Assembly: GCF_964204865.1 (NCBI RefSeq)
Contig: NC_135256.1
Location: 19,683,703-19,747,702 of the forward strand
Reading direction: 5' to 3'
DNA length: 64,000 nt
Source: Styela clava
Lineage: Eukaryota > Chordata > Ascidiacea > Stolidobranchia > Styelidae
The translations under genes were made by a program, and so were the position numbers. Below are positions 54,900 through 64,000 of the stretch, piece after piece. Position 1 is the first letter of the stretch; each line of letters starts with the position of its first letter. Under the pieces are notes generated by a model. That model made no database searches. It was not told the DNA's origin and was given only the letters and a program-made list of their open reading frames with translations.

Positions 54900-57110
54900 C
54901 AAATTTTATTCTAGGTCTTGGGTTTTATATTTCAATAATTTTCAGAAAAGAGATCATATGATTGGTTGATTTAGAGGTTCGATTGATGGAGCCATGCTTG
55001 AATGTTAGATATAATATCTCTTTTAAATATTTCTGCTCTGTTTTGAATTCAGTGTATATTACTGGAAGTATTGTTTCTTATTCGTAAAGCCAATTGTGAA
55101 TTTTCCACGTGAAATAAGTCCCCAAGTGTTATAATTCGAATTTCAATCCAAATTTTGAAATCAAATGGGTATAATAAACTTCCAAGAATAGGATTGTACT
55201 AGATATATTCTCTAAAAATATCATGGAAATTGTAAGGTAAGATAGTTCTTACTAAATTTAGTTTCTAAAGTGTGTTATCATTTTCCTATAAAATTGAGGT
55301 ATTTTATTTGGCACGTTTCTTAGTGGAAATTCAAGGAACAAATTTTCAGAATACTCTGTATCAAATACACTATTGAAATGTTGAATAAAATATTTTGCAA
55401 ATTTAGTCCAAGTTTTATTTGTAACCTGAATCAATCTGATAGCCCTTTTTAGTTTTTTTTAGACTGGATCCTTTTGTCAAAATCTATCATTTTTATTGCC
55501 CCTTAATTATAATCAATACATTTGGATCCTGCTTATCATTTCTGTTTCATAATCCCAATTAAATCATCAAATATGCATTTTTAATGTTTTCAATAAATCA
55601 CCAGGCATGCAGCAGAAAATTGCGGTTAACTATTATTTACCTTCCAAAGTTAGAGTTCTTTATTTCCATAACTTTGGATTGAAAGTTTAGATTATTCAAT
55701 TTCAAACAGGTTCCATATTATTTTTGTTGTATTCATCTCAAATTGTTATTTACAACAGAAATACCTTCATATTGACTAATATTGATCTTACTGCATTCTC
55801 CAGAAAAAAGAATAGCAAGCACTTAGCTACATTTAGTTTCGCTCATACAGCTAAAATCATCAGCGAATAATTTTAATATTTTCATAGAGCCATCAGGCAT
55901 TTCAAATCCAATAATGTCCTTTTTGCATCTAATATTACAAGCAAAACTTCTGCAATAAATAATTACAAGTAAGGAGATAGGGGACATACTTGTCTTAAAC
56001 ATTTTAAATTTGCAATATTTTTTGATAAAAAATTATTAACTTGAATTTTACGTCAAAGCTATCTCTATACAATGCCTGAATCCACGAAATGAATTTTGGT
56101 CCAAAATTTAGATGTCTCAAAGTTTCCCATAGAAAATCTCTGTCTACTGAATCGTAAGCCCTATCCTGATCTAGAGACACTAATAGTAAAGGTTTTTTTC
56201 TATTTTTGCATACGAAATTGCATCTCCAAAAAATATTGAGTTTGTTTATTTCTCTTACAGGGACGAAACCAGTTTGTTTAATATGAACAATACTCCCATG
56301 ACTTCCTTTAAACATTTGCAATAACCTTCGCCAGAATCTTATAATTGACATTCAGTAAAGAAATAGGGCGCCAATTTTCAATAAAGTTTTTTTTTCATCC
56401 TTTTTCATACATCAATTGGATTATTGCTTTTCTCATATATAGATTTGCTTGTTTAATATTAAAAGTTGCCCCAATCACACTTTGTAAAAAAATGTTTCTT
56501 AAATTATTCCAAAACACGATATAAATTTTTTGGGGGATTCCGTCAGACTCTGGAGATTTATTATCTTTCATTTGCATGAGAGAATTTTTTCTCTCTATTT
56601 TTTGAATATACACAATTCATTTTATTTTCATCTTCAGTCAATCTAGCATTATAATTGCTCACTATAATTGCATTTTCCACTAGTTTTTTAATATAATGTG
56701 GTACAAAACAATTTCAATTTATTTCAAATTTTCTCGAAATCATACACTAAACCACCGTTCTCTTTTTTTATTCTATCCATAATTTATTTCTTCCCCTAGG
56801 GCCTAGATTGTTCAAAATTTAAAAAGTAGGAATTGAATTTCTAGTATATATTTTATTTTTAAAATTTATTACTAACTCTCTTTTGGCATGCATAGAGATA
56901 AATATCTACGCAATTGTTCAAATCTGTAGGAACTTCATCATTTTGCTCTAGTTTTTCGAATTTCTTAGCTTGTTGCTCTAGTTTCAACATTCTACAAATC
57001 TGTATAGCCCAAGTTTTTAATTTCAGTTTACATTCATTCTGAAACTCGAAAATTTCATGATTTTTAATTTTTAAAATTCACGCGATCATTTAGTAACCAA
57101 TATATTCGAA
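54900..57110 (-). pseudogene. Dead non-LTR retrotransposon (LINE) reverse transcriptase
   Basis: Minus-strand fragments carry reverse-transcriptase motifs in the right order but in three different frames. Near 56613-56520 is DNKSPESDGIP with IVFWNNL (the usual KSPGSDG..EFYK.FW region). Around 56200-56080 is LLVSLDQDRAYDSVDRDFLW and FGPKFISWIQALY (the LDFEKAFDSV motif). At 55867-55856 is FADD, the catalytic Y/FADD box. The motif style is that of L1/Tx1-like elements. Frameshifts and stops between blocks show it cannot make a full enzyme. Boundaries are approximate; the 5' endonuclease part and the 3' tail are not recognised. Confidence 0.75.
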
Positions 57111-57249
57111 TTAGGTCATTAGAAATTAAAAATTTGTCGAGTCTTTTCTGTAATATGTAATTTGAACTAGAGTAATTAGAAGTCATACAGCGACAAATGA
57201 ATAACTAAATAGATAACGAGAAACCGATAACTAAATAAAAAATCAAATA

Positions 57250-57640
57250 AATAGGTTACTAAGCAAACAAATGGATAATATCCATGTCTGATTTTTCTCC
57301 TTCCCTTTCACATAGTGGTTATTGGACACGAAATGTACATATGGATTGTTTCGTGCAACGCGAAAGTCAGAAGTTTTTTGACAGTACCATACAGTAGACT
57401 AGATAAGATGAGGGACTGTAAAAGGTAAGGTACTGCTTCGCTTTGTTCTTTGTATCCATATATTTGAGCATCGCTCTCTTGTTACATTTGCTAATACATG
57501 CTCGACCATGTCGTTTTTGGACACGAAATGTATATATGGATCGTTTTGTCATTGCTCTTCTTTTCCATTTACTTGTCTTCTTCTTTTCTCTTGAACTACT
57601 ATTGTAAACTGATTTCGTCACTTAAATCAAATGCAAAAAG
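57250..57640. repeat. Dispersed repeat, family R2, copy 2 (partial)
   Basis: Contains TTGGACACGAAATGTA twice (near 57323 and 57516), each followed by an ATATGGAT(C/T)GTTT block, plus ATATTTGAGCATCGCTCTCT at ~57460. The last matches GAGCATAGCGCTCTTG near 59920 and, inverted, the copy at 17340. No coding function. Confidence 0.45.
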
Positions 57641-59635
57641 ACGCGTACAAGTAGTTGACGTCGTCTTTTATTGTATGTACAAAGAATGTAGGCTACATCA
57701 GGAAAGTACGAGGATAAGATGAAAGGTACATGTGTACGACGAAAGTGCGGTTTTGTAAAGAAACAAACAAACATTAGCCTATTTACAACACTCAATGTGC
57801 CAACAAAAACAACAATTGAAATAAATAACTTAGCAAATTAGAACTGACCTTAAAGAAACATACATGTGTAGCCTATGTCCTGTCAAACAACAGTTACGGC
57901 TGATTACAAAAGCAATCATTCACAAAACACTCTTTCCGCGAAATACTCCCTAAATACCAAAAAATAAACTGAAATACGTAGTTGACAGTGTAGCTTCCGA
58001 AGCAATAGACAGTTGATCGGAAAACAGTTTAGTAGTGTCCCCTCCCCGTTATGCGATCACGTCGCATTCGCAGCACTTCTACCCCGTTTTGGCTAAAGTG
58101 GAAACCGAAAATAACTCTCGCTCCACATCCGTGATCCACACTTACTTCCCCATCCACAGCCCGCTTCTCGTCAAATTTCAAATTGGGAATTTTGTGGGGC
58201 AAAACAACACAAGTGGTCGAAACTGTAATTACTAACCCTAACCGCATGGATCAGAGGGAAGCGGCCATATGGAATTCCACAGACTACCATTTCAGATCGA
58301 ATAACAGGTTTACATACCTAACATTTCGATAATATTTAAACACTCAATTGTTTATTAGTAAATAAACATTGACTGAAATGTCCAAGTGTGGCAGAGAAAA
58401 TCCCAGCGCTGCAGATACCATATCCAAAAGTATGTCACCACATTTTCCATCCACTTCAAATGTTTCGTCAGTTTCTGCATCTCCGAAAACAGGTACCCCT
58501 GTAGTATGTGTGTACCAGGTTAGGGTAAGGCCATAATTTTATCCTGATTTTCCTTATTTTAGTTCTATTACGAGTTTGGGGACTGTCTGGGCTAGCCAAG
58601 TGAATATACCCCCTGCCCATAGACTTCCCTCCCCTTACCTAACTTGATATAAAGTAGGCGAAAAAATTAGTTACCTCCATATTTTGTACACATACTTTTA
58701 GAGCGCCAAAAAACAAACATAAAAACTATGGCAGAGAAAATAGTTGTATCAAAATCGTAAAATTAATTTTTAAAAAGCAAATGAAAATAAAATCTACAAG
58801 TAAAAACCATTCGTAAAAAACAGCCTTTTAATTTATTGTCGATGCATTGAATGGCTTAGAATTGTTGATGTAGGGAAAGCGAGAAACTGTGGGGAAAAGG
58901 TAAACTAATTTGGAGAGGAGATTAGCGAAAGAGACGGGGATAATGCTTTTTGTAGGTGGTCCAAGGTGTTCATGATGGATTCATTATGGCGGTCGCGGAG
59001 CTTGGTTTCACGTGAAGTGCACAGAGCTCTTCGTAGTTATCGTCAAAATTTCTATTGTGGGGCATTTGTTTTGAAAAAAATACCTGACTTTTTGAATGTA
59101 GTGAAAATTATAACGCATTTTTCTGCACGATTATCGATAATCAAGTTGTTGTTAAAATAAATTCATAATATAGTAAATAAATTCTCATATATTTCATTCC
59201 TGTATAGATTGCAGTAATCACTTCAGCAGTTATTTTTTAATGTGCGATTTCATCTTCCCGAAGCCATCAAATGTCGCTGATTTGTAAGCTTTTGTTCTAC
59301 TTCATTTATGATCACTAATCTTTCATCGTCATTAGCAAAAATTACATTCTAGTAAAGTTCCACGGGCAATATTTGTGGTTATTTTATTTTCAGCGATTCA
59401 AGAGTTGACAGACTTGCAGTGTACACAGAGAAAAGTCGAAAATATAAGTGGTACCTCTTATTATAATGAACAGGTATGCGTTTCCGGTGGCGCCAAAGAG
59501 ATTATACATTCTTCGTCACTATAATTACATTGAGTTGAAATAAAATTCTTTTCTTAAAATATGTAAAACTGGGAGTTTTGATATTTCTTCATAATGAAAT
59601 AGATTCGATGGAATTGTTTTCTACAATTCAAACAG
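57641..59635. other. Intergenic with scattered repeat fragments
   Basis: No gene recognised. Near 58510-58530, GTGTACCAGGTTAGGGTAAG repeats the phrase found in the LRP2BP intron hairpin at ~31280-31300, and the following ~150 bases look repeat-derived. A G+C-richer patch lies at 58030-58260 with open frames on both strands, unsupported as a gene. Confidence 0.4.
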
Positions 59636-59639
59636 CCCC

Positions 59640-59940
59640 CCACTAACGATTTGGTTTTTGGGCACGTGAGTGGTCCTATGGATCGTTTTCATATTTTTGG
59701 TAATCTTGTTCTTGTTGGTCTTCTTCGTATAGTTTTAAAAAAATCGCTTTTTTCTTTGATTACTGGACCAATTGATTTGAAAGTTTCAGTGAGTAAAGAT
59801 TATATTTTTCGCTAGAAGGCTATTACTTGTATCATATTTACGCTTTTATTTATCGTTTTTGTGTGTTATGAGGCCATCAATATTTTCCACTATGTGGTGT
59901 TAGGTGTTCATATATTTGAGCATAGCGCTCTTGTTATATC
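59640..59940. repeat. Dispersed repeat, family R2, copy 3
   Basis: TTGGGCACGTGAGTGG, ACTGGACCAATTGATTTGAAA, GCTAGAAGGCTATTACT and GAGCATAGCGCTCTTG correspond in order to the reverse complement of the copy at 17340-17575. Probably a non-autonomous element. Confidence 0.5.
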
Positions 59941-59944
59941 GTAT

Positions 59945-60030
59945 ATGTCATCCCGGGGAGGGGTAAAGTAATAAGACGGATTAATAATATGACAAACCAT
60001 GGTCGTTCGTTCAGTTACCGACAGAAATCT
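59945..60030. repeat. Dispersed repeat, family R1, copy 5
   Basis: TCATCCCGGGGAGGGGTAAA, then AATATGACAAACCATGG and TCGTTCAGTTACC follow the same order of blocks as the copy at 23945, at lower similarity. Confidence 0.4.
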
Positions 60031-60346
60031 GTTTGCCTTGTTGCAAATGCATGGGCGTTGTTGATTAAACACAAACCTTAGCCCCAAGTATTCGTTAAAA
60101 GATATCGCCAAGCTGATTGTAGTTGGAGTACCTTGATTCCATTCTGCACAACAGTTGAGTCGCATGCTCTCCATTTTTAATTTGTTTTCTGAAAAATCGA
60201 ATAATCGGGTTACCTTGGTCTAAGTTGAAAAAAACTTCTGCTGTGTGGGGTAATTTATATTGTATTATTGCATATTTTGGTATTCTCAACTTACCTGTGT
60301 ACTGGCAACAGTAATTTATCTTTTTTGTATTGACGTTATGGTGCTG

Positions 60347-60985
60347 CTATTGGTTTTCAGTCATCAGAGAGATGTCTGGTCTAAACAAGCGAGGAGGTTC
60401 TATATTTGCAGCGGCTACATTGCGAGCAGTTTTATAGTTATTTTCTCCATGAATACGAAGGTGTTCATTTTCACCCTTCATAACAAAAGTCACACTACTG
60501 TGCAACTTCATGAAATCTTGACCAAGAATTAAGTCTGAACACAATTTTTCCATCACTTTGAAATTTAGGGATGAATAATAATTCTTGCCCAACTTCATAT
60601 CAGCAGTAACTTTTCCATGTATTTTAGCTGCCATAGTTGTAGAAGCCATTGAGATTTTACATTGCTCTAATTTGAGCTTTAATCCAAGTTTTCTTGTCAA
60701 TTTGGCATCTATGAGACTATCTGTTTCTCCAGAGTCCACAAGAGCAACAGCCCTGGAACTATTGATGAACACTTCAACTAGAGCTGCTTTCAAACTTCTT
60801 GTGGCTGCAACAGATGTAAATGCAGAACAATGTCGAAAAGAAGCTAGCATACTTTTATTATCAGCTTTTCCGTTTTTTGATTACACATTTTGGCAGAATG
60901 ACCAATTTTTCCACAACTGTAACACTCGGAGTCCTTAACAGGACATTTAAAACGCACATGAATCTTACCCCTACAGCTTAGGTTA
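60347..60985 (-). pseudogene. Retroelement gag zinc-knuckle and aspartic protease fragment
   Basis: A minus-strand frame at 60924-60883 encodes a CCHC zinc knuckle (C-x2-C-x4-H-x4-C, CYSCGKIGH...), as in the gag nucleocapsid of LTR retrotransposons. It then runs into a stop. The next frame, 60850-60347 (167 codons), carries a retropepsin-like protease: ALVDSGETDSLID (the D-S-G active site) and, downstream, LILGQDFM. The two parts are in different frames (protease at -1), and an in-frame stop just upstream of the protease leaves almost no overlap. No reverse transcriptase, integrase or LTR was found nearby, so this is a truncated relic of a Ty3/gypsy-type or related element. The protease frame itself is intact, so host co-option cannot be excluded. 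Confidence 0.7.
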
Positions 60986-62133
60986 CCACACTGTGCTCAT
61001 TTAATTTGTTGGTTTTAATTCCAATTGATGCGTAAACCAAACTTGACCAGGGGTCCTACGCCTATTCCAAGCCCTGAGCGGCTGGATGTTCTAGCATAGA
61101 CTATATGGCGTCATAACGGAAAACATCAGACCCAGTCAAGCTTTCCTGTGATACCGAATTGATGGAGAAGCGTAAAGACTTGCCATTATCACGGTTTTGA
61201 ATATGATTTCGCTTGAAAAAAATACCGATCTCAGTGACAAAGTCATTAAATTACTGCTAATTTTTTGTAACTTTTTTTTTGTCAATTGTGTTTTCTCGGT
61301 TGTTGAATACTAATCCGTTATTTTCATTACTTATCGTTCTCGAAGTATGTTGATAGGTATTCGTCCGTTTTTGTTCGTTTGTTTGTTAGACACTTTCGTA
61401 TGTCACATGATATCTCACGAAAGCGAGGTTAAATCTGCTCCAAATTTTGCATGTGCATTCATCATATCTCGGACCAGAAGCCTATTTTGAATGAATCGTC
61501 GCACATTCGTTCGAAACCGTGTTGCTGGTAAATTAAGGTAATTAAACTCTAAATATCGGTACACAGTAGCTAAAAAACCTCAAGATTCTGGCCGTGCCGT
61601 CGGTGCCCGAAAACGAGACTGCCACCATATTTACAGCATAACAGCATAATGGTAATGTATACAATACTCTATTTCATTTAATAGCTATAACATAATTTAG
61701 CGGAACAATAAACATAGCATTTCTTAGCAAGATAAACAACATGAATGCTCAACCAGACATTTAACAGGGTAAACGTGTTCCAATTGCACCAAGTATTGCA
61801 AAATTTACATACCAGCTCTAGTGTAAATCATATTATCCCACATGGGATCGAAATACGCCAAAAAACGAAAATAAGCTTTATACGGAGAGAAGAATATACA
61901 CGCTATCATAGATTCGTTAAACTGAGCGAAAGCCAGGATAATTTCCTTATATAACTTTAACTAACAAAGTTGAAAACTGAGCTAGAAATATCATGAACAC
62001 CAATTTTCTAGTGATGACAATGCATTCACCAAAACAATTCGTAAAGTCGGTCGTGTAGAATCAGTGACATGATATCATCATCAGAGCTGATAACATCATT
62101 ATCAGTTTTTTTTATGATAATCCTTATCTAAAA
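60986..62133. other. Intergenic / 3' flank of the right-edge gene
   Basis: No exon or repeat boundary supported. Any remaining gag sequence of the neighbouring relic is not recognisable, and the 3' UTR of the right-edge gene may reach in from the right. Confidence 0.4.
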
Positions 62134-63747
62134 TCAATCTTCAAGCAACTCATCGTCGAGGTTAATGCCCGATGTATCAATGTCATCATCCAAAACAAGG
62201 TTTTCTATGTCTAGGTCCAGATCCTGTTTGACATAGGAAATAGAAATTGGAAAGTATTATAAAAAGGAACCATTTTGGGGTGAAGATCATTAAGGGAATT
62301 GTACCCATTTCACCAGCATATCATGCATATGTTTTCATAATAAAATTTCAAGCAAGAAATGGGGACACAATTGGCTTAAAAATTCACCCACAATTTCCAA
62401 TCAACATCACACACATGCAAAAGGATGATATCTCTGGTGGATCAAAACAGCATGCCAAGTACATGTGAGACAAGAGAACCTCCTATATTTTATCAATTCA
62501 TTAAGAATTCAAAATGGGGTGAGTTTTCTACATCACCCCAGTGTACGCTATAAACTAGTTCAATAATAAATAGCATGGGAAAATCTTGGCATCTCCAGTC
62601 ACAACAGTACTTATTCATAAGAGTGAGTCAAGGATTAAATCTGGGACTAGGTGTGTTCTTCAGCAAATATATATTTGGAATGGAAAGATTCGAAATTTCG
62701 AAAATGCTTGATCTATTAACACATTACCCTTTGTCCTGTTTGACGAGGATAAAATTTTCCTTGTAAAAAACTATACAAAAAAAATATTGATAAACGACTA
62801 ATGCCACAGGAAAACTTTAATAGTCCGGTGAACTGTGACGACGCAAGCTCACATTAAACATTTCAAATCACAATTTGAAACACCATGCCATACTAAGTAG
62901 CAGTGTAACTACAGACGTCCAAAAAAATTAGTTTAAACTAATTCTACTTGTAGAACTGCTTTTTATAAATTCACACAATCAAAATTATGCTTTTCCATAA
63001 AATTGCCTCAAAACCATTAGCAGTTCGCTAGCAATCACAAAGGGGTTTAAGGTACCACCTAATCCGCTGAAACTGATCAAGTGGCCCACAATGCCAAATA
63101 AGCTCATCACCCATGTGCCAAGTGGAAACAGAATAATGAATATCAGCTGATGAATTTACCATAATACAACATATTACAATGTTCACCAATGCACCATATA
63201 GCATGCAATAAAAAAACTAAATTCTAACTAATTGAGACATGTAATTTATTATGATCAAGCCCAAGTTACGTTGCAGCTGAAAGCAGCTTTACCTCGATAC
63301 AAATAATTCCTTATTCTTGCATGTAGTTTGACTGCAAATTGTTTTAAAGTTTAAGATTATGATACATAAATCATAACATCATAAGAGATAACTAATGTAG
63401 TGTTGTTGTTCTAAAAACAATCAATTCTTTACACGAGTTTGTTTAGGCTTTAACTTTAAATTAGGGAAGAGAGTTTAAAGAGTGGCACACAACTTTAGAA
63501 AATTCGGGAGATTGAATTTGAGAATCAAACTAAAAAACTTTCTTCTATTATTCCAAAATTAAAAATGAAATAAATCGTATTATTTACAAACTCCATGCTC
63601 ATGCAATTAATGATAGATTTATACATCTAGTGATGAGAGATATGCGTCTGTTGAAACCTTTTGTTCAGACTGTTGTGAAGGTTCGACAGCAGGCTCTTCT
63701 TCCTGTATTGGCTCATCTTCCACTTTAGTTTGGGCAGGTTGAGGTTC
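62134..63747 (-). CDS. 3' exons of an unrecognised gene with an acidic C-terminus
   Basis: Partial gene whose 5' part lies beyond the right edge. An exon starting at 63747 opens in phase 0 (EPQPAQTKVEDEP...) and is rich in Glu, Pro and Gln. It can either read through to a TAA at 63619-63621 (ending LSSLDV) or splice at a phase-0 donor (AAG|GTTTCA, exon 63747-63658). The latter joins the exon 62223-62134, also phase 0, which encodes a strongly acidic, Leu/Asp-alternating tail (DLDLDIENL...INLDDELLED) and a TGA. Both endings look usable, suggesting alternative 3' ends. The acidic repeated pattern may be a short linear binding motif. The family was not recognised from this fragment. Confidence 0.6.
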
Positions 63748-64000
63748 CTAGAATGTATTACCACAATTGGAAATTGAGTGAAATTATTATGCATGCATTA
63801 AAATTTGCTAAAAAATATTATTTTTTTGACGTATTTAAAATTTATCATGTCAATTTATCAAGTTATTTGCATTCATCATATTAATTCAAAGTATCAAATA
63901 CCTAATTCTTTGTCAATTATATCTTATAATTATTGCAAACAATGTCACACTTGTTAGAAATCCAAGTTTACAAAACAGAAGGGAACACTTGTTAATTTGC
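63748..64000. other. Intron at right edge
   Basis: AT-rich sequence upstream of the exon starting at 63747, read as an intron of the same minus-strand gene, which continues out of the window. Confidence 0.45.

Noticed and set aside
54595-54969. 124-codon plus-strand frame
   Set aside because: No family resemblance and probably the antisense or flank of the dead LINE; no splice support.
58030-58250. GC-richer open frames on both strands as a gene
   Set aside because: No start context, splice signals or recognisable protein; both strands are open because of composition.
60840-60890. Programmed -1 frameshift between zinc knuckle and protease
   Set aside because: The protease frame is at -1, but an in-frame stop just upstream leaves only a few bases of overlap and no correctly phased slippery heptamer, so decay is more likely.

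Overview
This is eukaryotic genomic DNA from an animal. It is AT-rich, with split genes, GT-AG introns mostly of 80-1000 bases, and many decayed transposable elements. The gene set (a claudin with the GIW..C..C signature, a Hairy/HES repressor with Orange domain and WRPW, an LRP2-binding-protein orthologue, Lifeguard-4/TMBIM4, a roadblock dynein light chain, and a secreted SRCR/LDLa/PAN/trypsin mosaic protease) fits an invertebrate chordate. A tunicate (ascidian) is my best guess; I do not claim a species. No prokaryotic features, CRISPR arrays, rRNA or tRNA genes were recognised.

Layout. 0-0.8 kb: a possible last exon of an unknown plus-strand gene. 1.16-9.59 kb (minus): a 16-exon gene for a ~906-residue secreted serine protease; every exon phase joins. 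13.0-15.98 kb (minus): a six-exon gene for an unrecognised basic protein of ~353 residues. 16-21.5 kb: gene-free, with two hAT-type elements. 21.6-24.5 kb (minus): TMBIM4, five exons. 25.98-26.84 kb: two MITEs of one family, one inserted in the other. 27.6 kb (plus): intronless DYNLRB. 28.7-34.6 kb (plus): LRP2BP, seven exons, introns loaded with transposons. 36.5-38.5 kb (minus): claudin, four exons. 40.4-45.5 kb (minus): HES-type repressor, six exons, including a probable GC-AG intron. 45.5-54 kb: long gene-free flank with CSL (RBPJ) and N-box matches upstream of HES. 54.9-57.1 kb: dead LINE (minus). 60.3-61.0 kb: gag/protease scrap of a retroelement (minus). 62.1-63.75 kb (minus): 3' exons of an acidic-tailed gene continuing beyond the window.

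The genes look like unrelated neighbours rather than a pathway. The most coherent regulatory story is the HES locus: Notch-type CSL sites far upstream and paired CACGAG N-boxes near the start suggest Notch input plus autorepression. The most striking genome-evolution signals are the MITE family (nested copy with perfect 8-bp duplications; another copy filling most of a TMBIM4 intron) and the hAT elements with recognisable target duplications.

Exon models were built by hand from splice signals, reading phase and family resemblance. No similarity search or RNA evidence was available.
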